Assembly: GCA_037134895.1 (NCBI GenBank)
Contig: JBAXLI010000010.1
Coordinates: 26,955 to 90,954, forward strand
Reading direction: 5' to 3'
Source of the DNA: CAIRDP01 sp037134895
GTDB lineage: Bacteria; Bacteroidota; Bacteroidia; Bacteroidales; FEN-979
DNA length: 64,000 nt
The translations under genes were made by a program, and so were the position numbers. How positions within the stretch are numbered: position 1 is the first letter of the stretch; each line of letters starts with the position of its first letter. Under the pieces are notes generated by a model that had not been told where the DNA came from, made no database searches, and saw nothing but the letters and a program-made list of their open reading frames with translations. Shown in pieces: positions 8,569-16,976 of this stretch.

Positions 8569-9186
8569 ATGGGCGTTGAGGGGATCATCGTTTCAACAGC
8601 CTATTTCCCGCCATTGGGATATGTTTCGGCCCTGCTCAAAGCCGGGCATGCAGTAATTGAGCTGCACGAAACATATCCCAAGCAAACCTGCAGAAACCAT
8701 GCCGGCATTTATAGTCCGAACGGCAGGCAAACCTTAAGTGTACCTGTTACCAAGCCAGAAGGGAACCATTCCAAAACAAAAGATATCAGGATCGCACCTG
8801 GTCTTTCCTGGCAGCGAACACACTGGCGTTCTATTGAAGCAGCATACAGCAACTCCCCTTTTTTCCTGTATTACCAGGATTATTTCAGGCCTTTTTTCGA
8901 AAAACCCTATGAATTCCTGGCGGATGTCAATTCTGAAATACTTGAAACATTGCTGAGGCTGTTGCAAATCCCAACCAGTATAAGTTTCAGCGAAAGCTAC
9001 ATCGTCAGCCCTCCGAATCTGAAAGACTTTCGTTTAAGTCTCACGGCTAAGCATGCCGAAGCATACTGTCCATTATACACCCAGACATTTTCTGAAAAGC
9101 ACGGGTTCATCCCCAACCTCAGTGTTCTGGATCTTATATTCAACTTAGGTCCGGAATCAGCTGAATACCTCGCTTTGGTGTTGTAG
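8569..9186 (+). CDS. WbqC-like family protein
   Basis: The 205-residue protein resembles the WbqC family of Bacteroidota: an N-terminal TAYFPPLGYVSAL segment, a QTCRNHAGIYSPNGRQTLSVP core, a QRTHWRSIEAAY motif near residue 85 and YYQDYFRPFFE. Family members occur near polysaccharide loci in other bacteria, but their biochemical role is not established. The gene follows the thioredoxin gene by 7 bp. The stop at 9184-9186 is followed by the structured element at 9201-9368. Confidence 0.75.
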   Translation: MGVEGIIVSTAYFPPLGYVSALLKAGHAVIELHETYPKQTCRNHAGIYSPNGRQTLSVPVTKPEGNHSKTKDIRIAPGLSWQRTHWRSIEAAYSNSPFFLYYQDYFRPFFEKPYEFLADVNSEILETLLRLLQIPTSISFSESYIVSPPNLKDFRLSLTAKHAEAYCPLYTQTFSEKHGFIPNLSVLDLIFNLGPESAEYLALVL

Positions 9187-9200
9187 AATATCGAATCGAA

Positions 9201-9368
9201 AGCATATTCCATACTTCCGAAGCCTCAGTTTTTCCGGCGGGGCCCCCACCCGGCGAAGGGGCCGTTGCGCCAGCCAGAGAAGTGAGCCTGCGAACGGCTT
9301 GGCTGGAGCAGGGCCCAAGCCGATGGTGGGTCGTCGGAAAAACGCAGCGAGGAGGAGTGGAATATGCT
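9201..9368. other. 168-nt nested inverted-repeat element (structured RNA or REP/MITE-like)
   Basis: The ends are perfect 11-bp inverted repeats, AGCATATTCCA at 9201-9211 and TGGAATATGCT at 9358-9368. Inside them TTTTTCCG (9229-9236) pairs with CGGAAAAA (9335-9342), CCCACC (9245-9250) with GGTGGG (9325-9330) and CCAGCC (9270-9275) with GGCTGG (9301-9306); an alternative inner pair is GCCGTT (9261-9266) with AACGGC (9293-9298). The centre is much richer in G+C than the flanks. It lies upstream of the feoAB -7 box, so it is not the feoAB leader. No open reading frame fits it. Confidence 0.75.
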
Positions 9369-9425
9369 GAGATAAAAATAAATCACAAAAACCGGTAAAT
9401 GCAATGATATTTCAGCAGGATTCCG

Positions 9426-9433
9426 TACCTTTG
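9426..9433 (+). promoter_or_regulatory. -7 promoter element for feoAB
   Basis: TACCTTTG lies 21 nt before the proposed TTG start at 9455, implying a leader of only about 15 nt. Confidence 0.55.
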
Positions 9434-9454
9434 CGTTAATTTAATCTAAATTAA

Positions 9455-11857
9455 TTGTCAACACTTTTTGACCTCAGGGAAGGGGAACGCGGGCTGATCA
9501 CGAAAGTGCGCGGCCAGGGCGGGTTCCGTAAGCGTATTACCGAAATGGGATTCGTGAGGGGAAAGGAAGTCCTTGTGATCAAATCGGCTCCATTGCTTGA
9601 TCCTGTTGAATACAAGATCCTGGGATACAATGTTTCGCTCCGCCATGCCGAAGCACGTCTTGTCGAGGTCATCCCTTTGGAAACTAAAACCGGAACCTCA
9701 TCCGCAGTCAGCAACAGCAAGGAATTTAACGGCACACATGAAGAAGAAACCCTCAGGGATAATGAGTCTGAAAGAGGCAAAGTAATAGATATTGCCCTTG
9801 TCGGCAACCCGAATTGCGGCAAAACAACCCTGTTCAACCATGCTTCAGGTTCGCATGAGAGAGTTGGAAATTTCGGAGGAGTCACAGTCGACAGCAAAAC
9901 GGCAAAATTCAAACAGGGGGGATACACTTTCAATATCACCGACCTTCCAGGGACATATTCAATTACCGCATATTCACCCGAGGAATTGTATGTGCGAAAG
10001 CATATCACCGATAACATTCCCGACATCGTGGTCAACATCATCGATGCCTCGAACCTTGAAAGGAACCTTTACCTCACGACCCAGCTGATCGACATGGACA
10101 TCAAAGTGGTGATCGCCCTGAACATGTACGATGAGTTTGGAAAAAAGGGCCATGAGATTGACCTGGAAGCGCTTGGCGAACTTCTTGGCATCCCGGTAAT
10201 ACCCACGGTCGGTTCCAGGGGAGAAGGGATTGCCGAGCTTTTTGACAGAGTCATAGAAGTGTTCGAAGACCGTGACCCGGTGATCAGGCATGTGCACATC
10301 AATTACGGGCTTGAGATAGAACGCTCGATTGGGAGGATACAGGAGGTGATCAGGAGAGACCAGGCGCTGAGCTCCAGAATTTCGACCCGGTATTTCAGCA
10401 TCAAGCTGCTTGAGAAAGATAATGATGTGTCAAAAGGCCTGGCCCACTCAGGCTATTTCAAAGCCATCACAGCCGCGGCTGATAAGGAAGTGAGAAGGCT
10501 TGAGGACAATTTCCATGAAGACAGTGCCACCCTGATCACTGATGCACGTTATGGTTTCATTGCAGGCGCCCTGCGCGAGACCATGAAATCAAACGAGGTG
10601 GCATTCACCGGCAAGACCCGGAGTGAGCGCATCGACAACATCCTTACACATAAATACCTTGGATTCCCGGTTTTCCTGTTCTTTTTGTGGGTCATGTTCC
10701 AGTCGACATTTTCGCTGGGCGAATACCCGAAACACTGGATAGACCTTGGAGTGGCGGCATTGGGCGGGATCACATCCTCCCTTCTTCCGACCGGGCCGCT
10801 CAGGGATCTGCTCACCGACGGCATCATCAGCGGGGTCGGGAGTGTGATCGTTTTCCTCCCCAACATACTGATCCTGTTTTTCTTCATTTCACTGATGGAA
10901 GACTCGGGTTATATGTCCAGGGCTGCGTTTATCATGGACAAGCTGATGCATAAGATGGGGCTTCACGGACAGTCGTTCATCCCCCTGATCATGGGTTTTG
11001 GATGCAATGTGCCGGCAATCATGGTGACCCGAACCCTTAAGGACCGCAACGACCGCCTGCTCACCATGCTCATCAACCCGTTTATGTCGTGCAGCGCCCG
11101 CTTGCCGGTATATTTACTGATCACAGGAGCAATTTTTCCAAAACATGCAGGCACAGTGATCTTCCTGGTTTACATGACCGGCATCATCCTTGCTGTTCTG
11201 ATCTCCGTCATCTTTAAAAAATTTCTTTTCAGCAGCCGGGAAGCCCCTTTCGTTATGGAACTTCCACCATACCGCATGCCAACCTTGAGGGTCATCATCA
11301 GCCATATGTGGGAAAAAGCACAACAATACCTGAAAAAAATGGGAGGCATAATCCTCATCGCTGTGATCATCATCTGGGCACTGGAATATTTCCCGGGTGG
11401 CGCCGGCGTCAGCAAAGCCGATCGCCTCAGGCAGTCGTATATCGGGAAGATCGGGAAGGTGATCGAACCAGTGATTGAACCGCTTGGCTTCGACTGGAGG
11501 ATGGGTGTGAGCCTGATCACAGGCGCTGCCGCCAAGGAAGTCGTTGTTAGTACCATGGGTGTTCTTTTTGGTTCGGTGACTGCGGATGAGGCAACTCCGA
11601 AACCAGATCTTACTGCGAGACTGCAAACCGCAACCTGGGAAAGCGGACATCATGCCGGCCAAAAGATATTTACTCCCCTTGCGGGGTTTTCCTATATTTT
11701 ATTCATCCTGATCTATATGCCGTGTATTGCCGTGATCGCCACTGTAAAACGTGAATCGGGTCATTGGAAATGGGCTGCCTTTTTAATGGTGTATACCACA
11801 GTCCTCGCCTGGACCCTTTCGTTCATCCTATACCAGCTCGGATCCTTAATATTCTGA
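9455..11857 (+). CDS. feoB: Ferrous iron transporter, FeoA-FeoB fusion
   Basis: This 800-residue inner-membrane protein takes up Fe(II). Residues 1 to about 75 form a FeoA SH3-like domain (LREGERGLI ... MGFVRGKEV). After a linker comes the FeoB G domain with G1 GNPNCGKTT at 117-125, a DLPGTYS G3 region and ALNMYD for G4. A helical spacer and then Gate/nucleoside-recognition membrane segments follow (MGFGCNVPAIMVTRTL; the second Gate near GAAAKEVVVSTMG). The FeoA-FeoB fusion is typical of Bacteroidota. The start is TTG: it gives the usual FeoA N-terminus and no nearby ATG does. A small Cys-rich partner gene follows 3 bp downstream. Confidence 0.93.
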   Translation: MSTLFDLREGERGLITKVRGQGGFRKRITEMGFVRGKEVLVIKSAPLLDPVEYKILGYNVSLRHAEARLVEVIPLETKTGTSSAVSNSKEFNGTHEEETLRDNESERGKVIDIALVGNPNCGKTTLFNHASGSHERVGNFGGVTVDSKTAKFKQGGYTFNITDLPGTYSITAYSPEELYVRKHITDNIPDIVVNIIDASNLERNLYLTTQLIDMDIKVVIALNMYDEFGKKGHEIDLEALGELLGIPVIPTVGSRGEGIAELFDRVIEVFEDRDPVIRHVHINYGLEIERSIGRIQEVIRRDQALSSRISTRYFSIKLLEKDNDVSKGLAHSGYFKAITAAADKEVRRLEDNFHEDSATLITDARYGFIAGALRETMKSNEVAFTGKTRSERIDNILTHKYLGFPVFLFFLWVMFQSTFSLGEYPKHWIDLGVAALGGITSSLLPTGPLRDLLTDGIISGVGSVIVFLPNILILFFFISLMEDSGYMSRAAFIMDKLMHKMGLHGQSFIPLIMGFGCNVPAIMVTRTLKDRNDRLLTMLINPFMSCSARLPVYLLITGAIFPKHAGTVIFLVYMTGIILAVLISVIFKKFLFSSREAPFVMELPPYRMPTLRVIISHMWEKAQQYLKKMGGIILIAVIIIWALEYFPGGAGVSKADRLRQSYIGKIGKVIEPVIEPLGFDWRMGVSLITGAAAKEVVVSTMGVLFGSVTADEATPKPDLTARLQTATWESGHHAGQKIFTPLAGFSYILFILIYMPCIAVIATVKRESGHWKWAAFLMVYTTVLAWTLSFILYQLGSLIF

Positions 11858-11860
11858 ACC

Positions 11861-12022
11861 ATGACAACTCAATATATTATCGTTGGATTGATTATCACCT
11901 TAGCAGCCGGGAATATGGTCTACCGGCTGATCCGTTCAATTGTGAAACCTTCAAGCAAATGCGACGGATGTTCCTCGAACTGCGGGAGATGTGCGTTGCA
12001 GGAGTTCCGGAAGACTGGGTAA
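11861..12022 (+). CDS. FeoB-associated Cys-rich small membrane protein
   Basis: This is a 53-residue gene. It has one membrane segment (about residues 5-20, IIVGLIITLAAGNMVY), a basic stretch, then a cysteine cluster CDGCSSNCGRC at 34-44. This layout matches the small FeoB-associated proteins encoded after feoB in Bacteroidota and Firmicutes, which may assist Fe(II) delivery or sense iron; the function is not proven. It begins 3 bp after the feoB stop. Its own stop TAA is part of the first GGGTAAC unit of the array that follows. Confidence 0.85.
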   Translation: MTTQYIIVGLIITLAAGNMVYRLIRSIVKPSSKCDGCSSNCGRCALQEFRKTG

Positions 12023-12075
12023 CTGGGTAACAGGGTAACAAGGTGACAGGGTGACAAGGGAACAGGGTGACTGGG
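12014..12075. repeat. Octamer array, AGGGTAAC/AGGGTGAC units
   Basis: About seven in-phase 8-nt units (TGGGTAAC, AGGGTAAC, AAGGTGAC, AGGGTGAC, AAGGGAAC, AGGGTGAC, TGGGTTGC). The stop codon of the Cys-rich gene is the TAA of the first unit. The rest of the gap up to 12280 holds no gene. Confidence 0.85.
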
Positions 12076-12190
12076 TTGCTTCGCAGCACCTTGTCAGGGC
12101 TGCATCAGGGCTACATGAGCGAACAGGAATTCGGGTTATGATAAAGGGAAGTGAAATGGTGAGCTCAATTAGACCGTAGCAGCAATGGCA

Positions 12191-12259
12191 AGAGTGATGC
12201 GAAGCAGCCCGGGTAAGAGTGCAGCGAAGCAGCCCGGGTAAGAGTGCAGCGAAGCAGCC
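12191..12259. repeat. 25-nt tandem repeat, about 2.7 copies
   Basis: Two near-identical 25-nt units (12191-12215 and 12216-12240) and a partial third contain GCGAAGCAGCCCGGGTA. A GCTTCGC segment near 12078 is the inverse complement of the GCGAAGC core. It sits directly upstream of the NlpC gene promoter. Confidence 0.8.
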
Positions 12260-12280
12260 ACCCAGCCACCCGATTTTTAG

Positions 12281-12288
12281 TATCTTTG
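12281..12288 (+). promoter_or_regulatory. -7 promoter element for the NlpC/P60 gene
   Basis: TATCTTTG lies 16 nt before the ATG at 12305; the leader would be about 10 nt. Confidence 0.55.
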
Positions 12289-12304
12289 CCTAAAATCCTA
12301 TCGT

Positions 12305-13117
12305 ATGTCGCACGGCATCTGCCTTCTCAGCATCATTCCGGTTCGCACCGAACCCTCCCATAAATCAGAAATGTGCACCCAGCTTCTGTTTGGTGAATTG
12401 TATACCGTTCTGAAAACCGAAGAAAGCTGGCTGAATGTAAGGCTTGCCTTTGATGATTATGAAGGATGGATCAATGTTTCGGGACATACCGGTCTTGAAG
12501 AGGAAGAATTTCAGAGCCTTCTGGAAGCCGACACCCGCTGTGCAATGGACCTTGTTCAGCTGGTCACGAATGAAACAAATAAATCCCAGTTCCCCATCCT
12601 GATCGGGAGTTCACTGCCAGGCATTGAAGAGATGAATATGCAGATTGCCAAACAGACATTTGTTTACGACGGACAGGTTTCGATGATTTCCGATTTTGAG
12701 GAAGATGAAGACGGACCTGAGAACATGGTCGAATTAAAGCATGAGCTGGTGCATGATGCCGCTCAATTCCTGGGAGCTCCGTATCTCTGGGGAGGGCGAT
12801 CACTTTTCGGTATCGATTGCTCCGGGCTGGTGCAGCTTGCGTATAAACTTAAAAATATAAGCCTGAAGCGCGATGCCTCACAACAGGCCGAACAGGGAGA
12901 ACCGGTCGGCAGCCTTGATCAGGCGGAACCCGGCGACCTGGCATTTTTCGAAAATGAAGAAGGACGAATATCTCATGTGGGCATTCTCGCCGACCGCCAG
13001 AAAATTCTTCATTGCTCAGGCAAGGTCAGACTCGACATCATTGACCAGCAGGGCATTTACCATAATGACCTGCATGAGTATACGCATAAGCTGAAGATGA
13101 TCAGGCGAATACTTTAA
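12305..13117 (+). CDS. SH3-NlpC/P60 cysteine hydrolase (peptidoglycan endopeptidase type)
   Basis: The 270-residue protein has an N-terminal SH3-like part (VRTEPSHKSEM ... WLNVRLAFDDYEGWI) and a C-terminal NlpC/P60 (C40) domain with catalytic Cys172 in DCSGLVQLAY, His224 in ISHVGIL and His236 in ILHCSGK. Enzymes of this layout cleave gamma-D-Glu-diaminopimelate bonds in cell-wall peptides. No signal peptide is visible, which suggests a role in recycling muropeptides in the cytoplasm, as for YkfC-like enzymes (inference). Confidence 0.88.
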   Translation: MSHGICLLSIIPVRTEPSHKSEMCTQLLFGELYTVLKTEESWLNVRLAFDDYEGWINVSGHTGLEEEEFQSLLEADTRCAMDLVQLVTNETNKSQFPILIGSSLPGIEEMNMQIAKQTFVYDGQVSMISDFEEDEDGPENMVELKHELVHDAAQFLGAPYLWGGRSLFGIDCSGLVQLAYKLKNISLKRDASQQAEQGEPVGSLDQAEPGDLAFFENEEGRISHVGILADRQKILHCSGKVRLDIIDQQGIYHNDLHEYTHKLKMIRRIL

Positions 13118-13118
13118 A

Positions 13119-13206
13119 ATGAATATCGAATGTCGAACATTGAACATTGAATGTTGAAGTAAAAAAAATCGATATTCGATATTCGATATTCAATATTCGA
13201 CATTCA
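13119..13206. repeat. Heptamer array with inverted arms, GAATATC then GATATTC
   Basis: The left arm has units of the form GAATATC, GAATGTC, GAACATT and GAATGTT. After an A/T spacer the right arm has CGATATT, CGATATT, CAATATT and CGACATT units, the reverse complement of the left. It lies between two convergent genes and could form a long hairpin. Confidence 0.85.
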
Positions 13207-13210
13207 TAAA

Positions 13211-13882
13211 TTACTCCTCGTCCCCCTTGGGTTTCTTTTTCTTTCCCGGGATATCCTGTTTGAAGATATAGGTAATTCGGAGGCTGATGAGGTTATTGTA
13301 CTGGTTTCGCTCCCAGGTATCACCTTTAATGTTCGGATTTGTATAGGTAACTGTTCGGAGGTTCAGCATGGAGTACTGGTACCTTACATTGAGCCAGAAC
13401 CTGTTCCATACCCTGAGGGAGACCTCTCCGAGGACAGACAGGTCATAGGGTAGAAAATTATTTGTTGTCGTAACAATAGAATCAGGCAAGGTCGATTCAG
13501 ATTTGCCGATAAGCTGCCCGTAACAAATGCCAACACCTGCAGAGATGAACTTTTTATCAGTAAAATGTACCATCACAGGGATATCGATATAGTCGAGGTT
13601 CAGCCTGTAACTCGTTGAATCGGTGCTTCCCTTGTGGTAACTTCCTTTTTGGGAATATAAAAGCTCCATACTCATCGACCAGTTCTTCTTTTTCCCGAAA
13701 GGAAGGACAACCATGGGACCGAAATTCAGTCCGACCTTGCGAAAACCATAAAATTCGTCACCGTCGACCTGGCAGAAGTTAGCGCCAATCGAAAGTCCGC
13801 CAAGTATCCTCTGGGCGGAGGCAGGTTTTACAATGAGAAGAAGGAGGAGGAACAGTATCGGAAGTAAAAAATGCTTTTTCAT
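13211..13882 (-). CDS. Outer-membrane beta-barrel protein, PorT-like family
   Basis: The 223-residue protein has a signal peptide (cleaved after PASAQ, about residue 24) and alternating beta-strand sequence up to LRITYIFKQ, then a charged lysine-rich tail. It resembles the small porin/PorT-type barrels common in Bacteroidota. A reading frame continues to a TTG at 13900, but the ATG at 13882 directly precedes the signal peptide and lies 26 nt from the -7 box at 13909-13916. Its specific role is unknown. Confidence 0.75.
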   Translation of the reverse strand: MKKHFLLPILFLLLLLIVKPASAQRILGGLSIGANFCQVDGDEFYGFRKVGLNFGPMVVLPFGKKKNWSMSMELLYSQKGSYHKGSTDSTSYRLNLDYIDIPVMVHFTDKKFISAGVGICYGQLIGKSESTLPDSIVTTTNNFLPYDLSVLGEVSLRVWNRFWLNVRYQYSMLNLRTVTYTNPNIKGDTWERNQYNNLISLRITYIFKQDIPGKKKKPKGDEE

Positions 13883-13908
13883 TAGTTGCAAAAAGATCAA
13901 TAGGTCGG

Positions 13909-13916
13909 CAAAGTTA
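13909..13916 (-). promoter_or_regulatory. -7 promoter element for the barrel protein gene
   Basis: TAACTTTG on the minus strand, between tex (stop at 13932) and the ATG at 13882. It implies that the barrel gene is transcribed separately from tex. Confidence 0.5.
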
Positions 13917-13931
13917 CAGAAATTAAAACGC

Positions 13932-16082
13932 TCAGCTCTCCGATTTATTTTGGGACTTCATTGAGAGCTGGATACGTTTCCTGGGAATATCCACATCGAT
14001 CACCTCCACCATGACTTTCTGATTGAGCTTTACAACTTCATTCGGATCCCTCACAAAACGGTCGGCCAGCATGCTCACATGTACAAGCCCGTCCTGGTGC
14101 ACGCCGAGATCAACAAACGCCCCGAAATTGGTGATGTTCGTGACTATTCCGGGAAGCTTCATACCAGGCCTGAGATCATGTATGGTATGAACATCCTTTG
14201 AAAATTCAAAAAGTTCGAATTTCTGCCTTGGATCCCTTCCGGGTTTGGCGAGTTCCTCCTTAATATCAATGAGAGTGGGTAAACCCGTTTTCTCCCCGAT
14301 AAATTCCTCCAGTTTGATCCTCGACCTGCATCCCGCATCCTGTATCAGCTCCTTCACCGAACAATGCAGGCTTTTCGCCATCTTATCCACGACATGGTAA
14401 CTCTCAGGATGCACAGCACTTGAATCCAGGGGATTTTCGGCATCCCTTATCCGCAGAAAACCTGCAGCCTGCTCGAAAGCTTTATCTCCGAAGCGGGTAA
14501 CCTTACGAAATTCGGCCCTTGACCTGAACGGGCCTTTCTCATTGCGGTAAGTGATGATATTCTTTGCCAGTCCCTGCCCTACACCCGAGACATAAGTAAG
14601 CAGTTCCTCACTGGCTGTGTTCACTTCAACACCAACCATATTCACACAACTCACTACGGTATCTTCCAGGCTTTTCTGAAGCGCATTCTGATCCACATCA
14701 TGCTGGTACTGCCCGACCCCGATTGATTTCGGATCAATCTTGACGAGTTCGGCCAGAGGATCCATGAGGCGACGGCCGATGGAAACAGCTCCCCGCACGG
14801 TCACATCATAATCGGGGAATTCCTTTCGGGCAATGGCTGAGGCCGAATACACAGAAGCTCCGCTTTCATTCACCGCAAGTGCAAGAATGTCCCTGTCGAA
14901 GGGGATTGCCTTGATGAGCCTTTCGGTTTCTCTTCCTGCAGTACCGTTTCCGATAGCAATAGCTTCAATTTTATAGGCATTTACAAGACTTTTGATCTTG
15001 TGGATGGCATCCTTGACCTCGTTCTGGGGCGGATGTGGATAAATCGTTTCATTATGCAGCAGTTCCCCTTGTCGCCCAAGGCATACCAGCTTGCAGCCGG
15101 TTCTGAAGCCCGGGTCGAGCGCCAGAACATTTTTCTGTCCGAGGGGCGGAGACAACAGTAGCTGCCTGAGGTTCTCAGTGAAAACCCTGATGGCCTCGGT
15201 ATCTGATTTTTCCTTTGCCCATCCCCTGGCCTCGGTTTCCATTGACGGCTTCAGCAGCCTCTTGCAGCTGTCTTTGATCGCCTCCCTTACAAGCTCTGCC
15301 GAAGCATTTTCAGATTTAATAAAGATCCTGTCGAGGATTTCCTCGGCCTTATCTTCGGGAACATCGACACTCAGCCTCAGGAAGCCTTCATTCTCACCCC
15401 TAAACATAGCCAAAACCCTGTGGGACGGGGCTTTTGAAAGCAATTCATGATAATCGAAATAGATCTGGTAATTGGCGCCTTCCTCTTCCTTGCCTTTGAT
15501 CACTTTTGAACTGACAACCGCCTCCTTCTCAAACAGCTGCCTGATCCGCTTACGTCCGTAAGCATGTTCATTCACCCATTCGGCAATGATATCTTCAGCT
15601 CCGCGGATGGCTTCTTCGGCGGAATTCACGCCCTTTTCCGCATCTATATACTCTTCGGCCCTGGTCTCAGGATCGTCGTACTTCTGTGACAAGATGATCT
15701 TTGCAAGAGGTTCCAGCCCTTTTTCCCGGGCGATGCTGGCCCTGGTCTTGCGTTTGGGTTTGTAAGGCAGGTAGATATCTTCAAGCTCAGCCATGGTGGC
15801 CGCTTTCTTCACCGCATCTTCGAGCTCGGGGCTGAGTTTTTCCTGTTCTTTAAGACTTTTCAGGATAGCTTCCCGGCGGGCATCAAGGTCTTTCAGCTGG
15901 ATCAGCCTGTCCCTTACCCTGCCAATCACCACTTCATCCATGCTGCCGGTCATCTCCTTGCGGTAACGGGCAATGAAAGGAATCGTAGCCCCGCTTTCAA
16001 GCAGGGTGATGGTGTTCAGAACAAAGGCCTTATTAACGCCCAGTTCCGACGAAATAATATCGGTATATTTTTCGAAGTCCAT
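13932..16082 (-). CDS. tex: Tex-family RNA-binding protein with S1 domain
   Basis: This 716-residue protein shows the full Tex layout: an N-terminal helical region (ATIPFIARYRKEMTGSMDE), a YqgF/RuvC-like domain (LALDPGFRTGCKL near residue 325), helix-hairpin-helix repeats (ASEELLTYVSGVGQGLA; RAEFRKV) and a C-terminal S1 domain (GIVTNITNFGAFVDLGVHQDG near residue 650). Tex binds nucleic acids and affects transcription and stress tolerance in other bacteria. The upstream gene (LutA-like) ends 35 bp before it on the same strand, so the two are probably co-transcribed. Confidence 0.93.
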   Translation of the reverse strand: MDFEKYTDIISSELGVNKAFVLNTITLLESGATIPFIARYRKEMTGSMDEVVIGRVRDRLIQLKDLDARREAILKSLKEQEKLSPELEDAVKKAATMAELEDIYLPYKPKRKTRASIAREKGLEPLAKIILSQKYDDPETRAEEYIDAEKGVNSAEEAIRGAEDIIAEWVNEHAYGRKRIRQLFEKEAVVSSKVIKGKEEEGANYQIYFDYHELLSKAPSHRVLAMFRGENEGFLRLSVDVPEDKAEEILDRIFIKSENASAELVREAIKDSCKRLLKPSMETEARGWAKEKSDTEAIRVFTENLRQLLLSPPLGQKNVLALDPGFRTGCKLVCLGRQGELLHNETIYPHPPQNEVKDAIHKIKSLVNAYKIEAIAIGNGTAGRETERLIKAIPFDRDILALAVNESGASVYSASAIARKEFPDYDVTVRGAVSIGRRLMDPLAELVKIDPKSIGVGQYQHDVDQNALQKSLEDTVVSCVNMVGVEVNTASEELLTYVSGVGQGLAKNIITYRNEKGPFRSRAEFRKVTRFGDKAFEQAAGFLRIRDAENPLDSSAVHPESYHVVDKMAKSLHCSVKELIQDAGCRSRIKLEEFIGEKTGLPTLIDIKEELAKPGRDPRQKFELFEFSKDVHTIHDLRPGMKLPGIVTNITNFGAFVDLGVHQDGLVHVSMLADRFVRDPNEVVKLNQKVMVEVIDVDIPRKRIQLSMKSQNKSES

Positions 16083-16117
16083 GAAAATAAAAGATTGGAT
16101 ACCGTTTAAATTTCCTT

Positions 16118-16837
16118 TTACCAGCCAGATGCCAGCACATCAACGATATGTATCGTTTTGATGGGAAGCTTATGTTTGTCGATATACCCCTGCTGGTTCA
16201 TAAGGCAGGAGGAATCGGTTGAGACGATGTACTCGGCTCCTGATTCCAGGGCATTGTTCACCTTTTGCTCAGCCATGGCGGTTGAAATGGGCTCAAATTT
16301 GGCAGAGAATGTACCGCCAAATCCGCAGCAAACCTCGTTATCCTTCATTTCCCTCAACTCCAGTCCCTTCACCTTCGACAGCAGTCTTCTTGGTTCTTCC
16401 TTAAGTCCGTACTCACGCAGGGCCGCACAGGAATCATGATATGTGACCACATGGTTGAAAGTTGCTCCCACATCATCCACATTCATGACATTGACAAGAA
16501 AATCGGTGATCTCGTATATGTTTTTCTTAACCTGCTTGTATTCATAATGCAGGCCTGTATTGTGGAAAAGCCAGGGATAGTAATTGCGGATGAACCCTAT
16601 GCATGAAGCCGACGAGCCAACAATATAACGGTCATTGGGGAAATCCTTCATGAATTTTTCGCCCAGTTTCTTGGTCTCGTCCCAGGCTCCGCTGTTGAAC
16701 GTCATCTGGCCGCAGCAGGTCTGGTTGGGATTGTAAAACACATCAACCCCGATCTTTTCGAGGATCCTGACCATGTTGATACCCGTTTCGGGATATACCT
16801 GGTCAATGAAGCAGGGAATAAAGACATCAACTAACAT
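16118..16837 (-). CDS. LutA/YkgE-like (Fe-S) oxidoreductase subunit with two CCG domains
   Basis: The 239-residue protein has two cysteine-rich CCG motifs (NQTCCGQMTFNSG near residue 40 and NEVCCGFGGTFSAK near 170), typical of LutA/GlpC/heterodisulfide reductase D-type subunits that bind Fe-S clusters. LutA works with LutB and LutC in lactate oxidation in other bacteria; those partners are not in this window, so the substrate here is uncertain. A TTG two codons upstream is less likely than the ATG at 16837. Confidence 0.85.
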   Translation of the reverse strand: MLVDVFIPCFIDQVYPETGINMVRILEKIGVDVFYNPNQTCCGQMTFNSGAWDETKKLGEKFMKDFPNDRYIVGSSASCIGFIRNYYPWLFHNTGLHYEYKQVKKNIYEITDFLVNVMNVDDVGATFNHVVTYHDSCAALREYGLKEEPRRLLSKVKGLELREMKDNEVCCGFGGTFSAKFEPISTAMAEQKVNNALESGAEYIVSTDSSCLMNQQGYIDKHKLPIKTIHIVDVLASGW

Positions 16838-16853
16838 CTGCAAACTTAAAGTT

Positions 16854-16861
16854 CAAAAATA
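16854..16861 (-). promoter_or_regulatory. -7 promoter element for the LutA-like gene and tex
   Basis: TATTTTTG on the minus strand, 17 nt before the ATG at 16837. Confidence 0.45.
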
Positions 16862-16936
16862 AACATTTCCTGACTTGTATAACACAGGATGTGAAAAAAA
16901 CGGTAAAACTAAATCCGCCTGCATAGATTTATTATA

Positions 16937-16944
16937 TATATTTG
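16937..16944 (+). promoter_or_regulatory. -7 promoter element for the barrel protein at 16977
   Basis: TATATTTG fits TAnnTTTG and lies 33 nt before the ATG at 16977. It lies inside the upstream extension of the reading frame, which supports the shorter gene. Confidence 0.5.
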
Positions 16945-16976
16945 TTTTTTTAAAAACCGCCCATTCCTGTTTTTCC

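Noticed and set aside
9201..9368. tRNA or simple Rho-independent terminator at the nested inverted repeat
   Set aside because: No tRNA arms or CCA, four separate stems instead of one, and no T-run after the right arm.
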